From CAZFMJ01 sp964520045 (GTDB lineage: Bacteria; Elusimicrobiota; Elusimicrobia; Elusimicrobiales; CAZFMJ01): a DNA stretch of 64,000 nt. The stretch is taken from the NCBI GenBank assembly GCA_964520045.1, contig CAZFMJ010000002.1:28424-92423 (forward strand), written 5' to 3'. Shown here one piece after another: positions 21,001 to 26,455 of this stretch (positions are counted from its first letter, which is position 1; each line of letters begins with the position of its first letter). The position numbers and the translations under genes were made by a program. Under the pieces are notes generated by a model. The model was not told the DNA's origin, made no database searches, and saw only the letters and a program-made list of their open reading frames with translations.

Positions 21001-22974
21001 ATCAGCTCCAATTCTGCGGCCGGGACAGCGGATACTTTATGGTTTATAAGGACGGGAGGCTCTGCCGACGCTTATTCGCCGCACATATACAGGCTTTCGG
21101 ATATCGGCTTTAATTTGACATCTCTTTCTGTTCAGACTACCGTTCAGTCGGGGCTTGAAATGTATGATCAGGACGGAAACCAGCTTGTAGGCGGCGCAGT
21201 GTACAAACTTATTTTTAATTCAGATACTGAGACAGGCTCGGCTCCGCAAATAATAAGGACGGGAGTGGTATATGATACGAGCATTCATTCCGTATCCGCC
21301 CATAATACCGCGCCTTTCAGAATAAATGAGGGCGCGCAGGATGATTTGATACGCCTTGAAGTTGATAATAACAGCCCCGCCGGACGCAATGCCGTTGAAA
21401 TAGAGCGGATAAAAGTGAAGTTTATGGATGAGAATCTTCAGCCGCTCACAATTTTTCAGGCGCAGGATCTTTTTGAGCGCATAGGCATAGTGGCCGACAG
21501 CACGAACGGAATAGCCGGTGTGTACGAACCCGTTAATGATAATGCATGGATATCAAGCGTTTTAAATGAGGATATCTCATTGGATGCAAACGGAGAGCAG
21601 ATATTCAACGTGCCGTTTCCTGATTCAAATTCGGCTTCGATTCCTGCGGCTTCAACTGCGGCATATTTTGTGGTCGCGGAAACGGCTTATGCTTCCGGCG
21701 ACGCCGTTCCGAACGTATTCCGCGCCGGACTTAAGCCTGATACGGCAATGACGCTGAGGGACGGTCCGAGCGATATAGCGCAGACCTTGGCGTCTTCATT
21801 CCATGTGGATTCCAGTTCCTCCTATGTGATAGTGCCTGCCACTCCTCCTGCCGGAACCTCATGGCCGTATGCTCCGCCTGAAGGAGCTTCGGCCGGAGTG
21901 GAAACCACGGCGGGAAGTTATATCGATTATTACGGGGTAAACCCCACGGTTTATTATGTGGGCGGAATAGACGGCAAAATGCGCGCTATCACGGATTCGG
22001 GCACGTCCAAATGGATTTTCCCGACGGATCCTCTTTCCGCCATAAGGTCGGCGCCCCTTGTGGAAGACGACGGAGGAACGGTATACGTATATTTCGGGAA
22101 TGATGCGGGCAGACTTTATAAGCTGAGGGATGATCCGGATTCGGGCTATAAAATGTGGGAGCGCAACCTTTCCAATCCCATACGTTCGGGTATTATAATG
22201 TCCGGAGCGAAGCTTTATGTCGGCTCAAACAATTCCAAAGTGTACTGCATGAATAAATCGGACGGACTTGACTGCACGGGCTGGACATTCGACCCCGGAA
22301 TTACGGCGAATATATCAGGCACTCCTTCCGTTGACGATACGGCGGGCGTACATGCCAGCTGGGTGGGGCTTGAAGACGGAAAAGTGGTGCATTTGAGAAA
22401 TGCCGACGGCGTGCTTAATCCGAGTCTACAGACGGGCGGGCCCATAAAATCTTCGCCTTATGTTGATTCGGGGTGGTACGGCGCAAGTAATAATATTTAT
22501 GTGACTTCAACGGATAAAAAGCTTTATTCAAGAACTTCCGAGAATTTAACGACATTGCCTTCAAATTGGACCGATTTTACGGCCAGCTCTCCTATTTATA
22601 CCACTCCTTTTATACAGGATATGCAGGGCGGCAGGTATGTGTATTTCGGGGATGACAGCGGAACTTTGTATAAGGTAGATGCGTCAAGCGGAGGACTGGT
22701 TTGGACATTCAAGGCAGGCGGCAGTATACGTTCCTCGCCTGTTCCCGTGCCCGCGGCGTATATGGGTTTGGATAATGATTATGTTTATTTCGGCTGTGAC
22801 GACGGTTATATTTATGCCCTCAAAGACGAAGGAGAAACTGTGTCTTTGCGCAGCGGCTGGCCCGTTGCGACAGGCGGAGCGGTGCGCGCCGACACGGTGA
22901 TTGATATAGACGAGATGACTTTAACGGTCGGTTCCGCCGACGGAAAAACATATACGCTGTACATAGGACCGTAA
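1..22974 (+). CDS. Giant multidomain repeat surface protein (5' end outside window)
   Basis: The frame is open from base 1 (codons for LEPGTNYISV precede the first GTG), so the true start lies upstream and at least 7657 codons are present. By hand count it holds about 42 copies of a ~113-residue repeat (339 nt between well-aligned copies). The repeat begins with DTTPPSIxDxQxGDDxWRN, contains YxVxFxDxGGSxL and a DWT motif, and ends with TNYISVRxYDxAG and DAFYVxKD. Interspersed are five FN3-like modules with LSWTAPGDN (near 5790, 6120, 17005, 17360, 19690), four modules with FDWxDSxD (near 8070, 9050, 11030, 13000) and two propeller-like modules (6475-7720, 17720-19010). Two lamin-tail-like domains (20035-20760) and a PQQ-like propeller (21930-22974) close the protein. 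No T9SS sorting domain is visible at the C-terminus. The likely role is an exported adhesin or cell-surface fibre; this is inferred from architecture only. I know no family name for the main repeat. Confidence 0.9.
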   Translation, partial: LEPGTNYISVRLFDNAGSTDSIASAFYVKKDTAAPVVRNFQEGDDTWQKFGGSFYNVDFIDFGAGLAGAKYFAYTGPGKTGDPKAEVVIPGVNGSTFTANWEVDFGLLAQGTNYISVEVYDLLGSTVAQNDVFYVLKDEIGPAISNYQQGGDVQWRNSSGTVYSLLFEDLNSKVATIEYRITNQSQSAVYKDWTIISSDTAGFSSYSQGWPVDFSALYSGVTSYVSVRSYDKAGNMSKIDNAFFILKDTSAPSISPNPPDAYYGHYSTAPGNIFDMDFYDEGGSKLSYLQYKISTDTAQGGTLVKDWTTIKLNVSATFYNENWGVDFYSLMKDPATNYVSVRAYDIAGSSKVYEDAFRIFRSSSATPMIARKQVDDTQWFTVNTAVYDMDFTTNSEVSLSSFSVQACANSGQQNVLIGWTTVQINLNTGYYADDWSLPEEFFNGLKSGINYISLRVDDSSAPPNSAVFQDVFIVKKDTSPPEFLKNQAGDDVWRSAAGTVYNVGFRDLASGLTTAQYTIRSSPDMGGTVLKNWTNLFTSQSGSSTFSEAWQADFDSLRQGNTNYISVKAFDIAGLMDVSTDVFHIRIDTTQPLITDMQADATHYLSANTGLYKVYFEDPGGGAGLVKFQVRASTTGVSEGQFITDWTDVVNPVNQQAYNQDWQMPSDFWAQLMSGPTNYISVRVFDNALPQNSTHTLNIFTVRKDTAPPYLQNSFIPDNNWRETDPGAVYNVYFHDLESMVTTIQYAVYPSSNMAGSPIKGWTNITASTLTYHYTENWGVDFSIIPEGIRYVSARVFDGVGLSSTSADVFYVKKDTSAPEITNRQAGDGSWRNGPGAAYNVDFKDLASGLTTIQYKVTTGKAEGGQLVRDWTDITASPAGLNLYDEDWQIDFSTLTESATNYVSARAFDLTGKTSAYQDVFYVLKDVTLPGISNQQTGDDAWRNSSGTVYKVYFNDGGGSKLNKFQVKITSGPSGTGTLILDWADYAVNIASNGYAQDWALTSQQWSLLPQGRSYVSVRAYDNASNYQSLLGAFYIQKDTSPPSIENHQSGDNVWRNSNLTAYDVRFADTGGSKLAKFQVKPSTNQSGAPYLTDWTDAVLSINATFYSMPWNLPVSVWDGLQPSASNFISVRVFDNAGSSYAIANAFFVLKDTSAPRISNAQSGDNTWRKSNNGAYKVYFSDTGGSLLSRFQARVSTIAYGAEPFLFDWSDIQTSISSVNYSNDWQFLSGQWPMFAPGTNYISVRVYDNSQSTDTLDNAFYVLKDTQNPSAGALASPYSNSLNFNIAYSSSDAGDSGVEYVKLYYAYNTVSPYSWGQFGSTFNSSPIAFTASQSGTAGFKIIAYDRAGNQDETAPPSLDTAPESVTVVDLSAPQISTNTQSGDSIWRNSSGTVYNANFTAVGGSMLDTAQYRVTSDSAGTAVIKDWTNISTGINSANYDTDWSVDFASLKSSYNYVSARAWNLAGTTVTETGLFYVKKDTQAPVFENNEYGGVNIWRNADAGATYDVYFADNLSLLSKVQYSASSAAFSASGGVMGWTDIQTSISSSSYNVPWSVLFNPLLPDVTNYVSVRAFDIAGNIAVSADVFYVLKDTVTPEIQGTQSGDNQWQSVYGKTYDVDFADSGGSLLDTAQYTAYTSTGRVSGLKVNWTNISSNISSTNYKIDWAIGSGQWALLAEATNYISVRVWDRAGSTTTADDRFYILKDASGPQILKNQSGDNIWRSVNNGAYSAGFEDNLSGLSKFEVQATTGGAGAAVIRDWTFAQNLSGKSYSTPWNLPQIVFDSMVEGINYVSVRAYDPVVNVSTETDAFYVKKDTTGPDITDSQDDDNTWRKDNAAAYKIYFSDNISLISKFQLKASTGAWHTGSQSFDWSDAVTGINSASYTQDWQIPADLWTLLAPGTNYISVSAFDIAGASSTKTDAFYMLKDTVAPSAVTGLSAGTGNEGEITLSWTAPGDNENSGGKITSYMVKISSAGAINSGNFDSAQTYAQNWTISNPGESQNTTITGLNAGVQYWVAVKSIDKAGNVSIISNAPSAVSGADTTLPGQIADLAAQTGAFEGQINLSWTAPGDNGVSVGTCTAYLVRYRTDQAITSTALWESPQTQVLSQSWQPLGAGGQENRTIDGLDPGTTYYWAVRGRDEVPWAGALSNSPSAMAQKAGAVGGVLQYGVGAGNVPYWRKWTPPNFETGQTGIATNASGSSIVRHVIARAGVSRNEKMAGVLSSDGVLQIQRYNGNANNWTNEWSTTTIGASNSAYRGFDIAYEQNSGRAMVLYQGVSAGELYYNIYDGSSWTGAVSLTTGAAAAAIWIRLEPKKNSNELMAVMAKSGNTLYAVRWSSISWRDGIQLTAGLGGTVKQNFDAAWETSGGECMVSYFGGTTGRADTQIWNGLSWYTPGTNFAFTGGDRTAQWIKLAADPGSDKIGAAAVDSGNDWNSSIWDGSQWAYQAAENGTVGNINNQARSIDAIWESQSGKFMVVSAHSSSYGVLFSTWANGVWGTTLAAAQTIGAWSNTVNGLQLESDPNTNSILLTGFSASNDLRSAAWNGGSWSIIENPHTANISANGYMPFMLAFHRHDASPPTVADDQSGDDSWRNSNAGLYDININDAGGSGIKEIQAKACSGPNQTGTIVDWSMQVATSGVNSYTDNWMLALSTWNALQEGMNYISVRAKDGAGNITAGPKIDAFYVKKDTTSPSIPGLVLPADLASVNTLTPYFDWLNSTETISGLANYSVQVSTSQDFAALAYSANPAVSESTAAALISQKYWWRAQAKDNADNFSSFSSTYAVFVDTVIPLVQNPVAGDNAWRSLNPGGVYRADFTDSGSSELFSAEYSIYSSTGRTGNQIVSFGDGLIAGNVNSNSYADLWPISAENWALLQNGTNYISLRAADNAGNSQILEDAFYIRKDVSAPGYTNNQQGDDIWRNAAGAVYKLYFSDTGGSMLSKFKVKITSGPLGTGTIISDWTDKITEINSDSYNSDWDIGVSTWNLMPEGTSYVSAMAYDWAGNTATVLGAFYVRKDTTAPSLPQLLSPADAKILSVSNPFFDWQDSTDTKSGVYNYSISIATSADFAVLVSSADYAVSQFTASNLGSALYYWKVKAKDNAGNFSDFTSTFSVRIDTALPVIQNFQSGDNNWRRADPGRIFNVDFKDPAGGSMLDTIEYAVFTGPNQTGDNPIYWAIISSGNPVESYTDNWGVNFSLLASGTNYISARVWDIAGSTAAQNDVFYVRKDDIPPSVNDNQSGDDAWRSSSGTVYKVYFSDTGGSKLSKFQVKITTGPGETGSLVSDWADRVTGINSNSYNTDWELGNTLWNLLKPATNYISVMVYDTAGSTYTRLDAFYVLKDTVPPSINDQQDGDDSWRNSSGAVYDVRFNDSGGSGLSYFQIKVTTGQNETGAVIAGWTTIISAINATYYVLPWSVPENVFNAMQSGKNYVSVRVYDEAGLSDLKQDAFYVKKSTISPRIINRQSGDSSWRRESGTVYNVDFEDDGASGLHTAQYKIITASGALAKDWWNIAFINAPSYVTDWPVDFSAVVENTTNYISARAWDIAGATSTLSNAFYILKDVTAPTIFRDNQPQADSWRNANTGMYDVDFNDSGGSKLSYFQLKVTTGANQTGAVISDWAVRQSNISSNSYITDWSLETSTFNAMQEGRNYVSARVFDNAGNQTSLNDVFYVRKDTTAPSVPGQTVPADKSTAKTLAVFFDWPDSSDAPSGSGIYGYETVISTLESMGITASSAVTVSSQFNASLSMSATHYWRVRAKDNADNFSQWSSTFSVLVDTVAPLIANYQTAPPSWIKTDAGAVYNVDFADPLSKLHTVQYSVWTGPVQTGTNTVAWAIISSGSAAAFYDADWSVNFSLLEPGTNYISVRAWDLAGSTAVVYDAFKVLKDTFAPSIINNEAGGDNIWRSANPGAVYEVYFRDNLSGLATAQYTVNSAAGFAGTELVPWKDFAVGINSAEYNSQWGFTGGDWDLIPQGTSYVSVRIIDRLGQYTTGQDMLYIRKDTAQPQAAGYPVYIPLARMQSDVSAIAVSFSDEGGSLLSHSSYTAWSQAGRTGGKIIDWTNITSGISSASYSIPWPVNFSALPNFATSYISAAIYDNSGNQRIENDVAVIYKDASGPQITNSQSGDDVWRSTNTGAYKVRFQSQSGSNLDKFMARASTSASGGVFNPDWTDAVANIGALSYTADWPLPYSAFSVMEPGKNYISMQVFDLVPSSSILQNGFYVLKDTVPARIVDSQNEDAQWHSSSGTVYSVNFYDELSGLATIQYRITAESGQNGQEITGWTNIAQPPVNQPSYTAGWEVNFAGLKESVTNYVSVRACDTLLQWTTTNDVFYVLKDTTPPSSVSLSSPDDGAFYNTQSVSLDWQDSSDTRSGVTEYEMHISTKSDFSTVSYSSNPVVSSVSADSLIEGLHYWRLRAIDNADNYSSWSATRSFYVDTSSPVISVYQQTPTQWYLADPGAVFDVDFADLATGLTTAEYRISSGPAGAGLIKDWTFIGTWPSGTADYTGLWSVDFSTMIGGNNYISVRAFDRVGLSSAVVDAFIVRKDTGGPEIIDMQDDDEWRNVSGTAYNVDFRDLNAGLATAQYKITLSPAGEGTVKKDWYNIFASPGISLHDENWTVDFFSLEEAATNYVSVRVYDVLGSSSVKYDAFKVFKDVTNPSVVNNQSEDNAWHNLDPGAVYNVRFADSGGSKLNKAQYMVSSSSLTPSGDVKSWTDIASGIGSDSYSDLWGVDFSTLPEGVNYVSAKALDFAGNPAQENNVFFVNKDTTPPHITDNQGGDDTWRSLNNGAYNVSFADSGGSLLSRFQIKATSGPAGTGTVFFDWSDDKTGISSTSYGPGWSFSQETWDMLPSGTSYISIMVYDNAGSTDIVYGSFYVRKDTNTLSVNGWQPAGWDGVWRSSNTGSYMADASAQGGALLDRIQVRASTMPGNSGPFLIDWTDSVSGINSSAYSAYWSLPWQVFDALLSGASNYLSVKVVNQAQGFVVQADAFIVRKDSAAPFIDNPLAGGDLAWRNSSGTYYNIGFSDYGGSMLSGFEVKAGTNSGGAGPLLFDWTAVSGSINSQSYSTAWQLPSGKLELLAEAVTNYISIRAYDTAGSTSVFTDAFKIFKDTTPVSIKDYQSGDDAWKNSSGTAYNVDFTDSGGSLIKKFQIRASTQSAGGPSLLFDWSDAVTGISTDSYTMDWKPAESQWTQLAPGPNYISIRAEDYAGNISVSQSPPFYIKKDTVAPSFVNDEEGGDPVWRKSGRPYSVRFRDGVSQLNVLQYSVSTTASSLDGNVVGWTDISLNVSSTFYDAPWNVTFGSLRENATNYVSARAWDYASSTGTLADAFKIFMDTTPPSINDQQADDGIWRKANTGLYKIYFSDTGGSKLSKFQIKASTGPLETGTVKVNWTDNAVISGDSYSSDWALSSTVWNSLEDSATNYISVRVFDSAGSTDTKIDAFAVIKDTTPPAIRDWQADDTAWRDLNPGAIYDVDFEDFGSRVSSAAYAAWNASVKGGTQTINWTQIFTSTGYSSYTAPWEIYFSSAEPGYNYITVKVYDIAGNWSELADVFYIKKDTAVPYITDLQAGDTNWYRLNPGNIFNIDFADAGVGVSSAVYAAWKNPGQGAPNLISGTTIFTGSPVASYLTNWGLTEPDWMLLQPGINYMTVTAWDGLAHSSASADVFYIRKDTVAPSAINNLAAVTPSGAVNEGNLQINWSAPGDDDLTGQTSYYMIRYKTGSNFSGPADFDSASVYVSTLIPKAYGGSEGLLTSGFSPGVTYYIAVEAVDKAGNQAGLSNTAGNFSYAGPDISTPSAIADLFASTGDFKGQIALRWTAPGEGIAGIASSGTVSSYIVRYATFQITSGNFSAPDVSTYTQTWQPQPYGNFQSYVMSGLSPGTSYYTAVKAVDEAGNTGDISNVALATATPAGAADGMSLYGESVSNTPKYRSWSPPNWGAQDNAFQTGSTIRWIALKSVPVAANQKIAGVLSSDNNLKFIKWNGQPPQAWSDITPSPSPTPGGSAYRNFDIAPEESAGRIMVVYYNGTPGYVTYAVWSSSASQWSVSPVSMSLPSLSGAINWVKLKSMPGTNKIGLMVLDSASRISAAVWNGSAWIDGVNLSASASIATRECFDGSWETLTGNYVTMWGSATVTTPLYKIWRATGTWDSSTGTGPNINGTLNWLRLASDPSSNRIGLTAIDSVPGWSVSIWRLAGSETWSASPAKDTSMSGAGTRISDAAWEGKSGRFMAVAVDNLGAVDNKFDYITWTSAGGWSPVSPSVAGPNNNTVFAGNITWLSLVSDPNTDDITALGIDSSKKLKSTVWTNYAWVASESPSNFEHDSDVSDPNYECAGIAFNRHDSVPPSVTDNQSGDDIWRNASGLYAVSAADSGGSKLARIETRVYKGAGLQTANAVQSDWTPQVTGINSDLYDTNWPLTQTTFDLIPQEQACYVSVRSIDNVGNESDPVYDAFYVKKDTTAPAITSQHSAGFDGAWHNSSGAVYNVDFADTGGSNLSTMEYSAWTQPLRTGTNTITWTLISSGAPVSSFDTNWAINFALLEPGTNYISARAWDYAGTTTMSTDTFKVLKDTHVPSAIADLSASTGQVRGTVVLTWTAPGDNGVFVDNFSGSYVVRYAASPITSEELFNSAADYIQNWQPHPAGTQESRVIYGLPPGINYYFAVKARDKAGNTSAISNSANSYPQTGNVFVNEVYPSGDGASQDWIELLNNTVSTFNLTGWTLVYNQGTIDEPNTESIVWTGVSGDTIAPNGRFTKSPSINLNSVMSYHVILKDAAGNAIDRVQWPSLPAGRSFARINDGNADYFEIDPAPTKGYSNSVSTDPVKINEAAYGAIADEFIELYNTSQDTITLSGYSLRNSSGVKFRFLRKIYAAGYTGFDSSSMGMDAVPYAAAFGDEGLNSAGDYLVLENPSGETIDRVTWQSSGNYPLYDYKALSASLITPAPAFASGSIGRSSSEGMDTDVDSNDFISSNTTPGSRNNGAGSVDANALIYPSDSQILPRKFKIELAISSNSAAGTADTLWFIRTGGSADAYSPHIYRLSDIGFNLTSLSVQTTVQSGLEMYDQDGNQLVGGAVYKLIFNSDTETGSAPQIIRTGVVYDTSIHSVSAHNTAPFRINEGAQDDLIRLEVDNNSPAGRNAVEIERIKVKFMDENLQPLTIFQAQDLFERIGIVADSTNGIAGVYEPVNDNAWISSVLNEDISLDANGEQIFNVPFPDSNSASIPAASTAAYFVVAETAYASGDAVPNVFRAGLKPDTAMTLRDGPSDIAQTLASSFHVDSSSSYVIVPATPPAGTSWPYAPPEGASAGVETTAGSYIDYYGVNPTVYYVGGIDGKMRAITDSGTSKWIFPTDPLSAIRSAPLVEDDGGTVYVYFGNDAGRLYKLRDDPDSGYKMWERNLSNPIRSGIIMSGAKLYVGSNNSKVYCMNKSDGLDCTGWTFDPGITANISGTPSVDDTAGVHASWVGLEDGKVVHLRNADGVLNPSLQTGGPIKSSPYVDSGWYGASNNIYVTSTDKKLYSRTSENLTTLPSNWTDFTASSPIYTTPFIQDMQGGRYVYFGDDSGTLYKVDASSGGLVWTFKAGGSIRSSPVPVPAAYMGLDNDYVYFGCDDGYIYALKDEGETVSLRSGWPVATGGAVRADTVIDIDEMTLTVGSADGKTYTLYIGP
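5788..7800 (+). repeat. Composite module copy 1 (FN3-FN3-propeller-Ig repeat)
   Basis: Inside the giant gene. Two FN3-like domains are followed by a propeller-like stretch containing KMAGVLSSDGVLQ and then the junction HRHDASPPTVADDQSGDD, which returns to the main repeat. The same order, with similar junctions, recurs at 17005-19080. Confidence 0.75.
17005..19080 (+). repeat. Composite module copy 2 (FN3-FN3-propeller-Ig repeat)
   Basis: Second copy of the block at 5788-7800. It has KIAGVLSSDNNLKFIKWNG in the propeller-like part and the junction NRHDSVPPSVTDNQSGDD. Its divergence from copy 1 indicates an old segmental duplication within the gene. Confidence 0.75.
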
Positions 22975-23015
22975 GAAGAAGGTAAACGGGAGACGGTAGA
23001 TGGTAGACGGAAGAA
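22972..23015 (+). repeat. Degenerate heptanucleotide repeat at 3' end of giant gene
   Basis: Directly after the TAA stop (22972-22974) come five heptamers: GGTAAAC, GGGAGAC, GGTAGAT, GGTAGAC, GGAAGAA (22981-23015). The stop codon and flank, TAAGAAGA, are shared with the 3' end of the next gene (26453 onward). Confidence 0.8.
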
Positions 23016-23053
23016 AAATAGAAGAAAGCAGAAAAAAGAATTCATTCCGGTTT

Positions 23054-23085
23054 GTCATTCCCGCAATTTTTTAGCGGGAATCCAG
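23054..23085. repeat. Dispersed palindrome (CATTCCCGC...GCGGGAATC)
   Basis: ATTCCCGC (23057-23064) pairs with GCGGGAAT (23074-23081) across a short AT-rich loop. A second copy with a compensated base-pair change lies at 26605-26636. It could act as a transcript end for the giant gene. The rest of the gap to 23247 holds only repeat-like sequence containing GCAAAG. Confidence 0.7.
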
Positions 23086-23247
23086 GTATGAAAGAAAGGG
23101 AAGAAAGAGAACGCGTTTTGGAAATTACGGAAGAGCGATTGGCCGCAAAGAAGCGCAAAAGGCACAAGAACGGAGGAGGAAATATTCGCAGCTTTGCGCC
23201 TTAATGTCAAAAATATCTACATGAAGCAGTTTTTGTAGTAAACTATT

Positions 23248-26200
23248 ATGCCTAAAAATAATCAACTTTTTTGCGCTTCTTTGCGAGACCTAATCTCGTT
23301 CTTCTTTGTTCCAGTCTACTATCTACTATCTGCTATCTACTGTCAACCTCTTAATGCCGGCAATTGGCCTACTTTCCGGCATGATAATTCCAGGACTGGA
23401 TATGCGAGGGAACAGGCCTATCCTCCCCTTTCTTTTGTTTGGGATTTTCAGATACAGGGAGATGTCGTGTCCTCTCCGGTCGTTTATAACGGAATTGTAT
23501 ACGTCGGGGCAAGATCAGGCGGTATATATGCGCTTGACGCAGGAACGGGTCAGCTTATATGGGATTATTCCACCGGCGGCTGGGTGGACGCCGCTCCGTC
23601 GGTATCCGACGGGGTTGTGTATGTCCCCAGCAGGGACGAAAGACTTTACGCCCTGGATTCCCTTACCGGCAGTCTGCTTTGGCAGGCGGAATTAGGCGCG
23701 CCTTCCGGTTCTTCCCCCTTGGTGTACGGCGGAAAAATTTATGTGGGCGGAGGGGCGCCTTTAAATGATGTCAAGGTCTTTGACGCTTTGACCGGCGCGT
23801 ATCTTTACAAGTATGACACAAGCCAGCCTGTTTATTCGGCTCCGGCTACCGACGGCAGGAGTATATTCTGGGGCGCCGACGACGGCAGGATATACGCCTT
23901 TAGCCTGGCGGGCGGTGGGGCGATATGGCCGGGGGCGGGATATTACCAGACCATAGGAAGTTTTTACATAAATACGGTGGCGGTTTCCAGCGGCGTTGTT
24001 TATGCCGCTCCGGGCAATGATGAGCACAAGATCTTTGCCATAAATTCAAATACGGGCATGCAGATAAATGTTTCACAGGCATTTGACGACGGCAGCGGTC
24101 CGACGGCTGCGGATGTTTCGTCCCCCGTTCTTGCGGACGGGAAAATATATATAGGAGTAGGATCGACCCCCCAAAGCCTTTACTGTCTTGAGACCTCGTC
24201 CCTCACCGCTGTGTGGGGCAGTCCGGTTCCTATAGGCAATACTTCGGAGTTCAGGATGCCTTCCTCTCCAGCCATGGCAAATGAGGTAATGTATGTAACT
24301 ACCGCGGACGGCAGGCTTATGGCTGTTTCCAGCAGTTCCGTAATACTGCAGGAGCTTCTGCTTGAGACTTCTTCTTATTCTTCTCCCGCCGTGTCGAACG
24401 GAATGGTATACGCCGGAAATATGGGGGGGAAATTAACGGCTTACAAAGCGCAGAGATACGCTTCGATCTCCTATCCGGGTGAAGATAATATTTTGTCGGG
24501 TACCGCGCCGGTCAGGGGGTATATCGTCAATCCGTGGGTTACGGGATATTCTCTTGAATACGGCTCAGGCCGGGCGCCCTCGTCGTGGATCTTGATCTCT
24601 TCGGCGCAGATTTCCTCAGGGCTTGAAAATGCAGTTTTAGGCTATTGGAACGCCTCGAACTTGAATGACGGGCTTTACACTCTGCGCCTGAGCGTTANNN
24701 NNNNNNNCGGACAACGCTTCGCCCCCCGTTAACAATACGGCATATGCATCGGCAAGGGTAAACTACCCGCCGGATCCGCCTTCGGCTCTTTCGGCATATG
24801 ACGCTTTAGGCGATCATGGAAACAGGCTGGAATTAAGCTGGAGCCGGTCTCCCGACGACGGAGGTCAGGCCGATGATGTAATGGAATACAGAATATACAG
24901 AAACTCCTCTCCTTTATCGGCCGGAATTCTATCGGCAAGCGTAAACTCCGGCTCTGTAAATTATACCGATGAAACCGCCGTGACAGGCGAGCTCTTTTAC
25001 TATACGGTGCGGGCGTGGGACGGCTATGCCGAGTCGGCGGATTCAAATCAATCCGGCGCCTTTTCAGTAAATGACAATCCCTCAAGCGATAAAACCCCGC
25101 CGTCCGCCGCGGCGGATTTATCCGCCGGACAGGGCGTAAAAGGAGGCAGTATTCTTCTTGCATGGACTTCGCCTGGCGACGACGGCGACATGGGCAAACC
25201 GGACTATTACATTATAAGATACTCCACTGATCCGGCATTTAACTGGTCCGCTGATTTTGACAGGGCCGGTTTGTCCGGAAGCAGTTGCCCGGCAAATGTT
25301 TCGGCCGGCAGTCGGGAGACGGCCGTGGTTTCGGGACTTTACGGCGGGACGACATATTATCTGGCGCTCAAAGCGGGAGACGATGCCGATAATACCGGCC
25401 CGGTTTCAAATATCGCAAGCGCATGGGCCCAGTTGGATTTTATTCCGCCCGGCGCTCCATCCGGCCTTGCTGTTATAGACACTCCGGGAGACCACGGCGG
25501 AAACCTCAGCCTGTCATGGTCGATCTCTCCCGACGACGGCGCCGGAGAAAATGACGTGTACGGCTACAAAATATTCAGGAGCCAGAAAAGCGGCATATAT
25601 GCTTTGTCCGCGCCGCTGGCGGTTCTTCAGCCGGGCGCCAGCCTGTATTGCGACAGTTCAGCGGCCACAAATATACGGTTTTATTACAGCGCGGCCGCTT
25701 TTGACAGCACAAATAATTCCATTTTTTCAAATGAAGCAAGCGGAGTTTCAGCCGACAATTGGAAATTCATCGATGCGTCCCAGGGGGGGACAGTAAGGCT
25801 TCCCGACGGCGCTTATGTGGAACTGCCCAAAGACGCCGTTTCGCAGAACGACAACATGCTTATAAGAGAAATCGACCGCAGTGAGTATTCCTCGTACAAA
25901 ATACCATCCAACATCAGGGCCACGGATATAGTTTATGAGATAAAATTTGAAAATCCCGGCACGCGCCTTCTCAAACCGGCGTCGATAGCCCTTCCTTATG
26001 CCGATTCCGATATCGCCGGAATGAAAGAGGAAAATCTGCGTTTATATACATGGAACGGCAAGTGGATTATGGTAAACACTTCCAAGGTATATCCTTCCGT
26101 GAAAAGGGTCGGAGCGGCAGTTAGCCATTTTTCTATTTTCAGGATAATGGAATATCTGCCTTCCGGCCTGTTATTGGACAGCGGGGCGGTTTATACCTAT

Positions 26201-26455
26201 CCCAATCCGGCCAGAGGCGACAGGCTTACTTTTAAATTTTTGGTTGCGGACAGGGCGGATGTGGTTATCGACGTCTATAATGTGGCCGGCGAAAAAATAG
26301 CTAGACTTGAAAAAAAGAATTGTCCGGCGGGGATAGTGTCCGAGCTTGAATGGGAAATCGCCCATATAGCCAGCGGAGTTTATCAATATAGGCTGTCGGC
26401 GGAAAGCGCGTCGGATAAAAAATCTATTATAAAACGGCTTGCTATAATACATTAA
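23248..26455 (+). CDS. Exported PQQ-propeller / FN3 protein with T9SS-like sorting domain
   Basis: One gene split only by the 10-N run at 24698-24707. The reading frames on the two sides join perfectly if no base is missing (SV-T-DNASPP), giving 1065 residues. In order: signal segment (residues 1-35), PQQ-like propeller (about 36-400, with repeated VYxGxxxGxxYALDAxTG blades), a domain ending DGLYTLRLSV, three FN3-like domains (about 508-835), a ZU5-like stretch with VRLPDGAYVELPKDAV (about 840-965), and a terminal domain (about 975-1065). The terminal domain contains YTYPNPARGD, VYNVAGEKIA and GVYQYRL, the pattern of type A T9SS sorting domains. It is therefore probably secreted through the outer membrane and retained on the surface. 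The next gene encodes a PorV-like protein, the T9SS partner that handles such domains. The start codon is uncertain: no clear ribosome binding site, and codons 8-35 derive from dispersed repeats. Confidence 0.88.
23314..23347 (-). repeat. Heptanucleotide repeat encoding the signal segment
   Basis: Four heptamers GTCTACT, ATCTACT, ATCTGCT, ATCTACT (23314-23341), the complement of the GGTAGAC-type family. In frame they encode the hydrophobic VYYLLSAIYC of the PQQ-propeller protein. Confidence 0.8.
24698..24707. other. Assembly gap (10 N), probably zero length
   Basis: The codon begun by A at 24697 is completed by CG at 24708-24709 to ACG (Thr), restoring the frame and giving the usual sequence LRLSVTDNASPP. 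The N run looks like a scaffolder placeholder. Confidence 0.8.

Noticed and set aside
23088..23204. Short open frame of 38 codons (MKEREERERVLEITEERL...)
   Set aside because: It is made largely of dispersed GCAAAG-type repeat, lacks a ribosome binding site and looks like low-complexity read-through.
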